Positions 43,055 through 51,938 of a DNA stretch of 64,000 nt are shown one piece after another. The notes beneath the pieces are model-generated. The model did not search any database. It was not told where the DNA came from and was given only the letters and a program-made list of their open reading frames with translations. The DNA comes from Halanaerobium kushneri. GTDB taxonomy: Bacteria; Bacillota; Halanaerobiia; Halanaerobiales; Halanaerobiaceae. The translations under genes and the position numbers were made by a program. Each line of letters begins with the position of its first letter. Within the stretch, counting starts at the first letter, position 1. The stretch spans positions 1-64,000 of the forward strand of contig NZ_FTNC01000016.1 of assembly GCF_900156285.1 (NCBI RefSeq). Reading direction: 5' to 3'.

Positions 43055-43833
43055 TGATAACTGGCACAGGACTTAGTTTTTCTTACACAGATCATAGAGT
43101 ATTAAAAAATATTAATTTTAAGGCAGAGAAAGGAGAATTCATTTCAATACTGGGGGCAAACGGATCCGGAAAAACCACATTTTTTCGGTGTATGCAGGGA
43201 TTATTGGTTCCTGATGCAGGAAAAATACTGCTGGATGGAGAAAATATAAAAAAGATGAGCAAAAAAGAAATTGCTCAAAAAATAGCTGTAGTGCCACAGG
43301 AGAGTCAGAACGTTTTTGATTATCAGGTTCTGGATATTATTTTAATGGGAAGTAACCCCTGGCTTTCATTTGCAGAATCTCCCGGGGCTATAGAACTGCA
43401 GGAAGCAGAAGCAATCATGGCTGAACTGGAGATATTAGACTTAAAAAATAAGAGTTTTAATAAAATTTCTGGTGGAGAAAGACAGCTTGTATTGATAGCA
43501 AGGGCATTGATGCAGAAAAGCAGTTATTTATTTTTAGATGAACCAAATTCTCATCTTGATTTTAAAAATACTCATCTTAGTTTAAAAATTATGAGAGATC
43601 TTACTGCTAAAGGAAAAACTTTGATTACAGCTCTTCATGACCCAAATCTTGCCTACCAGTATTCTGATAGGGTAATTATTTTAAAAGCTGGAAAAATTAT
43701 TGCTTCCGGTCAGGTGGAAGAAGTAATGACAGCTCAAAATTTGAGCCGGGCTTACGAAATTGAAATTGTTCGAGAGAATTCAGGATTTTTACTGGCTTTT
43801 CAACAGGATAGATTATTTAAACAGAAGGCCTGA
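43054..43833 (+). CDS. Type II ABC importer ATPase (FecE/MolC family)
   Basis: Walker A GANGSGKTT, signature ISGGERQLV, Walker B YLFLDEPNSHLDF and H-loop ALHDPN are intact. ATG at 43054 overlaps the permease stop (TAATG); an in-frame GTG at 43045 is an alternative, since GGTGGAGG sits close to the ATG. It completes a binding protein-permease-ATPase set like Haemophilus MolBCA. Confidence 0.92.
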   Translation: MITGTGLSFSYTDHRVLKNINFKAEKGEFISILGANGSGKTTFFRCMQGLLVPDAGKILLDGENIKKMSKKEIAQKIAVVPQESQNVFDYQVLDIILMGSNPWLSFAESPGAIELQEAEAIMAELEILDLKNKSFNKISGGERQLVLIARALMQKSSYLFLDEPNSHLDFKNTHLSLKIMRDLTAKGKTLITALHDPNLAYQYSDRVIILKAGKIIASGQVEEVMTAQNLSRAYEIEIVRENSGFLLAFQQDRLFKQKA

Positions 43834-43908
43834 ACTTCATTGAAGCAGATTTAAATTATTTGAATAATAATTTTAAGTTAAAATTTAGGCTGAAGGGATG
43901 TGGAATAA

Positions 43909-44685
43909 ATGGAAGATTTCTTTAAAAAAATTTATAAAGAATTACAGGGTAGCAAAAAGATCCTTACTGCAGTATTAACAGATATTGAGAGCGAAGAAAT
44001 ATCTCAGAATTTACTTGGTGAAATGTTTTTATTTGATGAAGAGGGCTTTATTGAATTTTCATCTGAAAAGCTTGAAAATGAACTGGAAAAGTTTTTTCTA
44101 AATGAAGATATTAAAAATCAGATTCTTGCTGTTGGGGAAGCCAAAAATGCTGATTCACAGTTAAAAGAGTTTAATTTGGATTCAAATAATAAACTTGAAT
44201 TTTTTCTGGAACCAGTTGTTAATCAGCCTCATTTAACAGTTTTTGGGGCAGGTCATATTGCAGAGCCGCTTGTAAAAATCTGTAGTCTTTTAGATTTTAG
44301 CATTACAGTTGTTGATGATCGGGAGGAATTTTTAAACTTTGATAGATTTCCAACAGCAGATCAGCTGCTGCGTTTACCTTATAAGGATTATTTTACCAGT
44401 GCCAGGATTAGGGAGAATGATTATCTGGTAATTGTTACTCGAGGTCATCAGCATGATTATCAGGTTTTAAAAGAAGTTATTGATTCTCAAGCAAGCTATA
44501 TTGGAATGATTGGCAGTTCTCGTAAAATAAAAACAGTTTACGATCAACTTATAAAAGATGGAATAAATGAAGAAAAACTGGCGAGAGTACATGCCCCAAT
44601 AGGACTTGATATTGGCAGTGAGACACCTGCAGAAATCGCAGTGGCAATTGCAGCAGAGATAGTTGCTGTCAGGAGGGATAGGTAG
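43909..44685 (+). CDS. XdhC/CoxI-family maturation factor, NAD-binding type
   Basis: 258 aa. The C-terminal Rossmann part is clear: LTVFGAGHIAEPLVKIC (about residue 105) and TVVDDREEF, then RGHQHDYQVL, YIGMIGSSRK and HAPIGLDIGSETPAEIAVAIAAEI, all typical of XdhC. XdhC proteins bind Moco and promote its sulfuration and insertion into xanthine-dehydrogenase-like hydroxylases. No such hydroxylase lies in the window. Stop overlaps the GTG of the next gene. Confidence 0.9.
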   Translation: MEDFFKKIYKELQGSKKILTAVLTDIESEEISQNLLGEMFLFDEEGFIEFSSEKLENELEKFFLNEDIKNQILAVGEAKNADSQLKEFNLDSNNKLEFFLEPVVNQPHLTVFGAGHIAEPLVKICSLLDFSITVVDDREEFLNFDRFPTADQLLRLPYKDYFTSARIRENDYLVIVTRGHQHDYQVLKEVIDSQASYIGMIGSSRKIKTVYDQLIKDGINEEKLARVHAPIGLDIGSETPAEIAVAIAAEIVAVRRDR

Positions 44686-44999
44686 TGAAAAAGGGGATCC
44701 TAGAAAAAATTATTAATTTAAAAGAAGATAATGTTAGGCTGGCCAGAGCATTTATTGTCCAGGCAAAAAGTTCTTCCCCCCGCAATACAGGAACTGAAAT
44801 GATAATTACCGAAAATGGTGACACTTTTGGTAGTATTGGTGGAGGTAAAGATGAAAAGACTGTAATTGAAAAATCTCTGGACTTAATGAAAACAGGCAGG
44901 TCTGAAAAATTGAAATTAACATTAACTCGTAAAGAAGCTGCTGAAATTGGCTGGGTCTGTGGGGGACAGGTGGACATTTTTATTCAGGTTATTTCTTAA
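44685..44999 (+). CDS. Small XdhC/CoxI N-terminal-domain protein
   Basis: 104 aa. ARAFIVQAKSSSPRNTGTEM, then GDTFGSIGGG and EIGWVCGGQVDIFIQV, correspond to the N-terminal XdhC_CoxI domain that is often fused to the Rossmann domain. Here it is a separate gene overlapping the preceding XdhC-family gene by one base (GTG start), so the two may work as one two-chain factor. Confidence 0.85.
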   Translation: MKKGILEKIINLKEDNVRLARAFIVQAKSSSPRNTGTEMIITENGDTFGSIGGGKDEKTVIEKSLDLMKTGRSEKLKLTLTRKEAAEIGWVCGGQVDIFIQVIS

Positions 45000-45028
45000 T
45001 CCCCTGGATTATGAACAGATATTCAAAG

Positions 45029-45057
45029 TTGACACATTTACTAAAGATTGGTATAAT
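45029..45057 (+). promoter_or_regulatory. Consensus promoter before the gamma-glutamyl hydrolase gene
   Basis: TTGACA (45029-45034), 17-bp spacer, TATAAT (45052-45057), both perfect. It starts the transcription unit covering the peptidase C26 and oligopeptide-transport genes. Confidence 0.85.
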
Positions 45058-45132
45058 TTTTATATAAATCTCCAGCTTAAATTTCAAAAAAGTGGTTTTT
45101 AAAGAAAATATTGATCTGGATGGAGGAACAAT

Positions 45133-45906
45133 ATGTACCCAAAAATTTTAATCACATCATTTAAAATTCCAACAGAAAAAATGGGGGAGCAGTATAAACT
45201 GGAGGGAGTTGAGTTTTCTCTGGTAACTCAGGATTACTCTGAAGCTTTAAGTATGGCAGGTGCTTTACCTATGATTATGCCCTATATTGAATCGAGAAGT
45301 GAAGATGAGCAGTATATTAGAGAATTTCTGGATGAGGTTGATGGAGTAGTCTTACCTGGTGGTAGCGATATAGATCCGGCTTTATATAATTCATATCCTC
45401 AGAAATATTTGGGCAATATTTCCCCTGAGCGTGATCGCTGGGAGTTGAAAATTTTACAAATGGCTATGGAAATGAAAAAACCAATTTTAGGAATTTGCCG
45501 GGGCTTTCAACTGTTAAATATCCTCTATGGAGGTTCCTTAAAGGTTGATGTTTGTGGTAATAATGCTGACAGTAAAATACCACATATGGCTTTAATGGTT
45601 CCTAAATATTATAAAACTCACAAACTAGAAATTAAAGAAAATACAAGACTGGCTCGAGTTTTTGCTGGAGAAGAAGTTGCAGTAAATTCCTATCATCATC
45701 AGGCTGTAGATAAGGTTGGTGATGGCCTAAAAGTTTCAGCTGTAGCTCCTGATGGTTTTGTGGAGGGGATTGAGGATCCTAATTATCCTTACTTAGTTGG
45801 AGTGCAGTGGCATCCAGAAATGATGGCTGCCAATGACCCGGTTCAGTTAAATTTATTTAAAGATTTTGTTGAATTTGTTAATCAGGCTAGAAAAGAAAAT
45901 AAGTAA
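45133..45906 (+). CDS. Gamma-glutamyl-gamma-aminobutyrate hydrolase-like protein (peptidase C26)
   Basis: Class I glutamine-amidotransferase-like hydrolase, 257 aa. Nucleophile Cys in GICRGFQLLNI (about residue 121), oxyanion region VLPGGSDIDP, and the His-Glu pair in GVQWHPEMM. PuuD-type enzymes cleave gamma-glutamyl bonds; the true substrate is unknown. It lies 33 bp before an oligopeptide-binding protein gene, suggesting breakdown of imported gamma-glutamyl compounds. ATG behind GGAGG. Confidence 0.88.
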   Translation: MYPKILITSFKIPTEKMGEQYKLEGVEFSLVTQDYSEALSMAGALPMIMPYIESRSEDEQYIREFLDEVDGVVLPGGSDIDPALYNSYPQKYLGNISPERDRWELKILQMAMEMKKPILGICRGFQLLNILYGGSLKVDVCGNNADSKIPHMALMVPKYYKTHKLEIKENTRLARVFAGEEVAVNSYHHQAVDKVGDGLKVSAVAPDGFVEGIEDPNYPYLVGVQWHPEMMAANDPVQLNLFKDFVEFVNQARKENK

Positions 45907-45939
45907 ATAATCAAACGAGTACTTTAAGGAGGAAGTATA

Positions 45940-47484
45940 ATGAAAAATAAGTTTTTAGTCTTATTATTAGTTTCTTTATTTATCTTTTCGTTCTTTACTG
46001 CTGTACAGGCTCAGGAAAAGGTGACCGAAGAATTTGTGATGGGAATCGAGGATGAGGTAAGTAATCTTGATCCTGGAGAAACAACTATCTCTGTTAATGA
46101 AAGAGTAGCATCCTTAATTTTTGATGGTTTAGTAGAATATGGAAAGGCAAATAAAATTGTTCCTGGAATTGCTAAAGATTGGACAGTTTCGGAAGATGGT
46201 CTTGAATATACATTTGAGTTACGCCAGGGTGTAAAATTTCATAATGGTCAGGAATTAACAGCTGAAGATGTCGAGTATACCTACCAGAGAATTCTTGATC
46301 CTGATTATGGTTCTGGTTTGAGAGCTAAAGTAGAGTCAATTGAATCAATAGAAGTAATTGATAATTATACGATTAAATTTACTTTAAGTGAACCATATTC
46401 TCCCTTTATTCTGGGGATGACCTTTGGTATTGTACCAAAAGAATATGCCGAAGAAGTAGGGGACGAAGAGCTCGGCCGTAATCCAATTGGAGCTGGACCT
46501 TTTAAGATGGAAGAATGGGATGCAGGTAATCAGATAGTTTTATCTGCCTTTGAAGATTACTGGAATAAGGTACCAAATATCAAAAAATTAGTAATTAGAT
46601 CCATCCCAGAATCTGCAACTCAGGCAATGGAACTCCGTAGCGGCGGAATTGACTTTGGTGTAAATCTGGATGTAGGACAGCTGGAATCTTTTATAGATAA
46701 TCCTGATTATCAGGTTAAGTCGGCTGCAGGTGCAGGTATTAACTTCCTGGGCTTTAACTTTGATATGCAGCCAACTCAGGAACGTAAGTTTAGAGAAGCT
46801 GTATTACAGGCGGTTCCTTTTGACCAGATAATACCTCAGATTTTCGGTGTTTTAGGTGAGAGAGCTTATTCAATGCTGCCGCCCACACTCTGGCCAGAAG
46901 ACAGGGAGTTCTTAAAAGAAAATGCTGTTGGTTTTGATCCAGAAGCAGCAGCTCAAAAGTTTGAAGAACTAAAAGCTGATGGTGTAATTCCTGCAGATTA
47001 TGTGGCTCAGGTTTATGTATCAAACAGCAGGCCAAACCAGGTTAAAACTGCCGAAGCAATGGTTACTGCTTTAAGACAGGCAGGACTAAATGCTGAAGTT
47101 AATGCTATGGAATTTGGAACAATGTGGGATATGCTGGGACGGGGAGAAATTGGAATGTTTTTCTTAAGGTTTGTTTCCGATCCAGATCCTGATTACTGGT
47201 TATATAGATTCTTTAAATCTGATGGTTCATTAAACAGAGCCTTTTATGAGAACGAGCAGGTAGATCAGTGGTTGGAAGAGGCCAGAGCAACTTCTGATCA
47301 GGCAGAGCGAGAGGAACTTTATAATAAGGTTTTAAGAAAAGTTCTAATTGAAGATCTTGTGTTCCACCCGCTTGCTCATTCAACTCAGATATATGTTATG
47401 CAGGATAACGTAAAAGAACTTGAACCAGGAAATTCACTTTTAATTCCGTTAGTTACTCCCACAGCAAATGTATATAAAGAGTAA
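45940..47484 (+). CDS. Peptide/oligopeptide ABC transporter substrate-binding protein
   Basis: 514 aa, SBP_bac_5 family. A Sec signal peptide (FLVLLLVSLFIFSFFTAVQA) with cleavage after AVQA is present and there is no lipobox Cys, so a soluble periplasmic protein is predicted. The mature part has typical DppA/OppA features: NLDPGETTISVNERVASLIF, ITKDWTVSEDGL-like and FHNGQELTAEDVEYTYQRI. ATG behind AAGGAGG. A hairpin terminator separates it from the permease genes. Confidence 0.93.
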   Translation: MKNKFLVLLLVSLFIFSFFTAVQAQEKVTEEFVMGIEDEVSNLDPGETTISVNERVASLIFDGLVEYGKANKIVPGIAKDWTVSEDGLEYTFELRQGVKFHNGQELTAEDVEYTYQRILDPDYGSGLRAKVESIESIEVIDNYTIKFTLSEPYSPFILGMTFGIVPKEYAEEVGDEELGRNPIGAGPFKMEEWDAGNQIVLSAFEDYWNKVPNIKKLVIRSIPESATQAMELRSGGIDFGVNLDVGQLESFIDNPDYQVKSAAGAGINFLGFNFDMQPTQERKFREAVLQAVPFDQIIPQIFGVLGERAYSMLPPTLWPEDREFLKENAVGFDPEAAAQKFEELKADGVIPADYVAQVYVSNSRPNQVKTAEAMVTALRQAGLNAEVNAMEFGTMWDMLGRGEIGMFFLRFVSDPDPDYWLYRFFKSDGSLNRAFYENEQVDQWLEEARATSDQAEREELYNKVLRKVLIEDLVFHPLAHSTQIYVMQDNVKELEPGNSLLIPLVTPTANVYKE

Positions 47485-47551
47485 GATTTTAAATAAAGCA
47501 GAGAATTAAAAGAAAGTGATTTTGTAAATAAAAAGATAAATTATTTAAATT

Positions 47552-47589
47552 ACTATGCAGATAGTTGAATCTATCTGCATAGTCTTTTT
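47552..47589 (+). terminator. Intra-operon terminator after the peptide-binding protein
   Basis: ACTATGCAGATAG (47552-47564) pairs perfectly with CTATCTGCATAGT (47571-47583), followed by CTTTTT. The permease gene starts 18 bp later with no clear promoter between, so this is probably an attenuator that lowers permease expression relative to the binding protein. Confidence 0.85.
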
Positions 47590-47606
47590 AGAAAGAGGTG
47601 AATAAT

Positions 47607-48545
47607 TTGTTTGCTTATATAATTAAAAGACTGCTCTGGTTAATACCTGTTGTAATTGGTGTTTCCTTAATTTTATTTGGAATTATGCAGCTTGTTCCGG
47701 GCAATCCAGCGGCTATTATGCTGGGAACTAATGTAACACCTGAGGCTATAGCAGCTTTAAATGAAAAATTTGGTTTCAATGAGCCCTTTCACATCCGTTA
47801 TTTTTTAATGCTGAAGAATTTTCTGACTGGAGAGCTGGATTCAATCTATTATGGTGATCAAGTTATTAATATAATTGGTCGTCGCTTAACAGCTACTATT
47901 GAATTAGGTTTACTCTCTCTAATTATTGCTGTTCTGGTAGCAATACCGACTGGAGTGATTGCCGCGGTTAAAAAGAATTCTTTATTTGATCTGATGAGTA
48001 TGTTTATTGCAACGATCGGTATTTCTGTTCCAGCCTTTTTTACAGGTATTATTTTTATTTATATATTTTCAGTTTATTTTCCTATTTTACCTTCATCCGG
48101 GTATGGGGGCCGAATTTGGACTTTAAGTGGGTTAAGGCATTTAATTTTACCAGCTTTTGCCTTAAGTACAGTAATGATTGCTTCTACCAGTCGAATAACC
48201 AGATCTTCAATGCTGGACACAATGAAAGAAGATTATCTGGTAACAGCTCGTTCTAAGGGTGTTGCTGAAAAAATTATTATTTTGAAACATGCTTTTCGTA
48301 ATGCTTTGATCCCAATTATAACTAATATTGGGAACCAGCTGGCTATGATGTTTGGAGGAGCAATTCTAATTGAATCAGTTTTTGCCTGGCCTGGTGTAGG
48401 AAGACTGGCTGTCAAAGCTGTGGAGTCCAGAGACCAGCCTTTAGTTTTTGGGTCCATTTTAATTTTATCGATACTTTTTGTTCTGGTAAATTTACTGGTA
48501 GATGTCATTTATGTATTTATTAATCCCCGGATTAGTTATAAATAG
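47607..48545 (+). CDS. Peptide ABC transporter permease, DppB type
   Basis: 313 aa with six membrane helices. The opening YIIKRLLWLIPVVIGVSLILF and MQLVPGNPA are hallmarks of DppB/OppB. The EAA-loop is in DYLVTARSKGVAEKIIILKHAFRNALIP, and GRLAVKAVESRDQPLVFG is also typical. TTG at 47607 behind GAGGTG is preferred over the GTG at 47598, which is part of that ribosome site. Confidence 0.93.
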   Translation: MFAYIIKRLLWLIPVVIGVSLILFGIMQLVPGNPAAIMLGTNVTPEAIAALNEKFGFNEPFHIRYFLMLKNFLTGELDSIYYGDQVINIIGRRLTATIELGLLSLIIAVLVAIPTGVIAAVKKNSLFDLMSMFIATIGISVPAFFTGIIFIYIFSVYFPILPSSGYGGRIWTLSGLRHLILPAFALSTVMIASTSRITRSSMLDTMKEDYLVTARSKGVAEKIIILKHAFRNALIPIITNIGNQLAMMFGGAILIESVFAWPGVGRLAVKAVESRDQPLVFGSILILSILFVLVNLLVDVIYVFINPRISYK

Positions 48546-48567
48546 CAGTGGAATGAGGTGTTGAAAT

Positions 48568-49599
48568 TTGAAAAAGAAATTTATTTTATTTATACTATTA
48601 TTGATTCAACTTTATATAAATTATAAAAACTGGTTTATAGAGAGTAAAATTTGGAGTAGTCTTGAATATAAATTTGCTACTGTTTTTTCGATAATTCTAA
48701 TTTTTGTTTTGTTATTACTGTTAGTTAAAAAGAGTATATTCATTAAGTTACGAGAAAATGCACTTTATGCAAAAATGTTTAAAGAATTTAATAAAGGTTA
48801 TGGGGGTAAGATTGCAGTAATTATCCTGGCACTTATATTCTATGCTGCTTTTATGGCACCTTTTATTGCTCCCTATTCACCAACGGAAATTGATTACAGT
48901 AATATGACTTATTCAGCACCTTCTTTAGAGCACTGGTTTGGTACTGATGATTTTGGAAGAGATATGTTTTCCAGAGTTCTTTATGGAGCAAGAATTGCTC
49001 TGGGGGTAGGATTTGCTGCTGTTTTAGTTAATGCCAGCCTGGGTGTTAGTCTTGGTCTGCTTGCTGGTTATTATGGTGGTAAAGTGGATATGATAATTAT
49101 GCGACTGGTAGAGATTTGGAATTCGATTCCATTTATTTTGCTGGCTCTGGCTATAATTTCCGCACTGGGAACAGGAATTTTTAATATTATAATTGCTGTT
49201 GGTGTTACTGGTTTAATTAATTTTTCAAGACTAACTCGCTCTGTAGTTTTCCAAATTAAAGAAAAAGAATATGTTTCTGCTGCTAAGGCACTGGGAGCAA
49301 GTGACCTGCGAATTTTATATAACCATATTTTGCCCAATTCGATTTCTTCTTTAATAGTACTTTCTACTTTAAGAATTGGTATTTCAATTCTGGTTGTGGC
49401 GGGTTTAAGTTTTCTGGGGCTTGGTATTCAGCCTCCAACTGCTGCCTGGGGAACAATGTTAAATAGAGGACAGGAATATTTGATCCAGGCTCCCTGGATG
49501 TCAGTTTTTCCGGGACTGGCAATAATTATTACAGTTCTAAGTTTTAACTTGCTTGGTGATGCCTTAAGAGATGCACTTGATCCACGTCAGCTGGATTAA
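48568..49599 (+). CDS. Peptide ABC transporter permease, DppC type, with extra N-terminal helices
   Basis: 343 aa. The core matches DppC: APFIAPYSPTEID, HWFGTDDFGRDMFSRVLYGARIAL, the EAA loop KEYVSAAKALGASDLRILYNHILPNS, and SFLGLGIQPPTAAWGTML. It carries about 70 extra N-terminal residues with two hydrophobic helices (FILFILLLIQLYINY; FSIILIFVLLLLLVKK) before the usual first helix. No DppD/DppF ATPase genes follow in the window. TTG start. Confidence 0.92.
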   Translation: MKKKFILFILLLIQLYINYKNWFIESKIWSSLEYKFATVFSIILIFVLLLLLVKKSIFIKLRENALYAKMFKEFNKGYGGKIAVIILALIFYAAFMAPFIAPYSPTEIDYSNMTYSAPSLEHWFGTDDFGRDMFSRVLYGARIALGVGFAAVLVNASLGVSLGLLAGYYGGKVDMIIMRLVEIWNSIPFILLALAIISALGTGIFNIIIAVGVTGLINFSRLTRSVVFQIKEKEYVSAAKALGASDLRILYNHILPNSISSLIVLSTLRIGISILVVAGLSFLGLGIQPPTAAWGTMLNRGQEYLIQAPWMSVFPGLAIIITVLSFNLLGDALRDALDPRQLD

Positions 49600-49661
49600 A
49601 GTGCAGCTTTGATTTTTAATAATATTTTTAAATAAGATTTTGAAAAGAGGTAAAAATTACT

Positions 49662-50390
49662 ATGTCACAACAGGAGAAAAAGATAGATGATCAGGACTAT
49701 CTTCTGGCAAAATTAAATGATTCAAGTTTAAAAGCTGGAATAAAAGATGCTTTTCCAATAATTTTGGGTTACCTTCCAATTGGCCTCGCTTATGGAATGC
49801 TGGCTGTTAATAAAGGTTTAACACCACTGCAAACTACAGCTATGTCCCTTTTTGTTTTTGCAGGATCGTCTCAGCTGGTTGCAATAGAAATGATTGCTGC
49901 GGGGGCCGCTGTGGCAGCTATAGTTGCAATGACTTTTCTTGTTAATTTACGTCATCTTTTGTTATCTGCTTCTTTAAGTCTTCATTTGCGAAATTTACCT
50001 TTTTATTATTATCCTTTTTTAGGATTTTTGGTAACTGATGAGTCGTTTGCAGTTTCAATGAGTAAATTGGAGAGCCAGAAGAATAAACAGAGATATTTTG
50101 TTGGACTTGGTTTTACAGCCTATCTGGGCTGGGTCTTTAGTTCCGCGGCAGGAGCTTTTTTAACTGAGTTTATTAATTTTGGTAGCGGAGGTGCCCTGGA
50201 TTTTGTTCTTCCGGCAATGTTTGTGGTTCTTTTGGTAATGCAGATCAGTTCCAGCAGTGAAATTATTGTTGCGGTTTTTTCTGGTCTTTTATCACTGTTT
50301 TTTGCGCTGGTTATTGATGGAAGTTGGAATATTATTTTAGCTACTGTACTGGCAGCTTTTTTAGGGGTGTATATCAGTGGAAACAGTTAA
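49662..50390 (+). CDS. azlC: AzlC-family branched-chain amino acid exporter, large subunit
   Basis: 242 aa with about six membrane helices. FPIILGYLPIGLAYGMLAV, FVFAGSSQLVAIEMI and NLRHLLLSASLS are conserved AzlC/YgaZ segments. With AzlD it would export branched-chain amino acids. ATG behind AAAAGAGG; overlaps azlD by 14 bp. Confidence 0.92.
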   Translation: MSQQEKKIDDQDYLLAKLNDSSLKAGIKDAFPIILGYLPIGLAYGMLAVNKGLTPLQTTAMSLFVFAGSSQLVAIEMIAAGAAVAAIVAMTFLVNLRHLLLSASLSLHLRNLPFYYYPFLGFLVTDESFAVSMSKLESQKNKQRYFVGLGFTAYLGWVFSSAAGAFLTEFINFGSGGALDFVLPAMFVVLLVMQISSSSEIIVAVFSGLLSLFFALVIDGSWNIILATVLAAFLGVYISGNS

Positions 50391-50700
50391 ATTTATATTT
50401 ATGGTGGCCGGAATGGTTATTGTAACTTTTTTACCGAGAGTACTGCCGCTTTCAATACTTGGAAATAAGGAACTTCCCGAACGAGTAGTACTCTGGTTAA
50501 GCTTTATCCCTGCGGCTGTACTGTCTGCACTTCTGGCGCCCTCTATCCTGCTCAAAAATGGAAGCATTTATCTAAGTTTGGACAACACGGCTTTAATTGC
50601 TTTTTTTCCAACTTTATTTGTGGCATATAGAACTAAAAATATATTTTATACAGTCAGTGGAGGTTTGATTTTTTATTTCATCTTAATGCTTATTTTTTAA
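50377..50700 (+). CDS. azlD: AzlD-family branched-chain amino acid exporter, small subunit
   Basis: 107 aa, three to four membrane helices. VTFLPRVLPLSILG and LSFIPAAVLSALLAP are the typical AzlD/YgaH sequence. GTG start inside the 3' end of azlC, so the two are translationally coupled. Confidence 0.9.
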   Translation: METVKFIFMVAGMVIVTFLPRVLPLSILGNKELPERVVLWLSFIPAAVLSALLAPSILLKNGSIYLSLDNTALIAFFPTLFVAYRTKNIFYTVSGGLIFYFILMLIF

Positions 50701-50784
50701 GAGCTTTAATGAAGATTATAAAGTAGGTTTCGATTATTTTTACTGTCTGATATTTTTCAAAAAATTTGAATTGGGGGATTTAAA

Positions 50785-51822
50785 ATGGAAATTAAAGTTG
50801 ACTTATTTAGTGATACTGGAACCAGACCATCTCAGGATATGAGGAGATTTATGGCTGAGGCTGAGGTGGGTGATGAGCAGTTAGGCGAAGACCCGAGCGT
50901 TAATCGTCTCTGCCGGATGACAGCAGAAATGCTGGGTAAGGATGATGCAGTATATTTACCTTCCGGGCTGATGGCAAATCAGATTTCTTTTGCTGTTCAT
51001 ACCAGTCAGGGTGATGAAATAATAATGGATCAAACCGCGCATCCGATTCATTATGAGAGTGCGGCTCTTGCTGTCATTTCGGGGGCTTCAATTAAGCCGC
51101 TGGCTGGAGAAGGTGGAATTTTTACTGCCCAACAGGTTAAAGAAGCAATTAGAGAAAAAGACTATCACAGTCCGCAGACAAAAGTAATATCAATTGAACA
51201 GACCACCAATCTTGGTGGTGGACGTATCTGGCCTTTAGCAAGAATCAAGGAAATAGCAGAAGTCGCTGGGGAAAGAAATTTAAAGATGCATATGGATGGA
51301 GCTAGAATGCTAAATGCTGCTGTTGAAGCAGAAGTAGATCCTGCTGAATATGGTCAATATTTTGATTCAATCTGGATTGACTTAAGTAAAGGACTTGGAG
51401 CTCCAGTTGGCTCAGTACTTGCTGGTTCGGCAGAATTTATTGAACAGGCTCGTTACTGGAAGCAGAGGCTGGGAGGAGCAATGAGGCAGGCAGGAATTAT
51501 AGCAGCAGGTGGAATTTTTGCTTTAGAGCATAATGTTGCTAGATTAAAAGAAGATCATAAACATGCTAAAATGCTGGCAGAAACAATTGCAGATCAAAAA
51601 GGTCTGGATATTGATCCAAAAACAGTTGAAACTAATATTGTTCTTTTTTCTGTTGCTGAAGGTAAAGCAGATTTATTTGCAGACGAACTACTTAAAAAAG
51701 GAATTAGAGTTAGCAGGCTTGAGGGCAAATTACGTGCTGTAACTCACTTAGATTTAAGTTTAGAAGATATTCGCTATGCAGTAAAACATATTGAAAAAAC
51801 AGCCAGAGAAGTTTTTGTTTAA
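50785..51822 (+). CDS. Low-specificity L-threonine aldolase
   Basis: PLP enzyme cleaving threonine or allo-threonine to glycine and acetaldehyde. LFSDTGTRPSQDMR, then GDEQLGEDPSVNRL, HMDGARMLNA (PLP-binding Asp and Arg) and DLSKGLGAPVGSVLAGS with the Schiff-base lysine K202. Length 345 aa fits the family. ATG behind TGGGGG. It may supply glycine, but no pathway partner is adjacent. Confidence 0.93.
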   Translation: MEIKVDLFSDTGTRPSQDMRRFMAEAEVGDEQLGEDPSVNRLCRMTAEMLGKDDAVYLPSGLMANQISFAVHTSQGDEIIMDQTAHPIHYESAALAVISGASIKPLAGEGGIFTAQQVKEAIREKDYHSPQTKVISIEQTTNLGGGRIWPLARIKEIAEVAGERNLKMHMDGARMLNAAVEAEVDPAEYGQYFDSIWIDLSKGLGAPVGSVLAGSAEFIEQARYWKQRLGGAMRQAGIIAAGGIFALEHNVARLKEDHKHAKMLAETIADQKGLDIDPKTVETNIVLFSVAEGKADLFADELLKKGIRVSRLEGKLRAVTHLDLSLEDIRYAVKHIEKTAREVFV

Positions 51823-51938
51823 ATTAAATTTTAAAAAAGGCAGGATTTTAGATTTCTGTCAAGAATAATTTAATATGACTTAATTAATTATATCGATAAA
51901 CTTAACTTTATTAAATTTAAAAGAGGAGAGTGAGTCCA

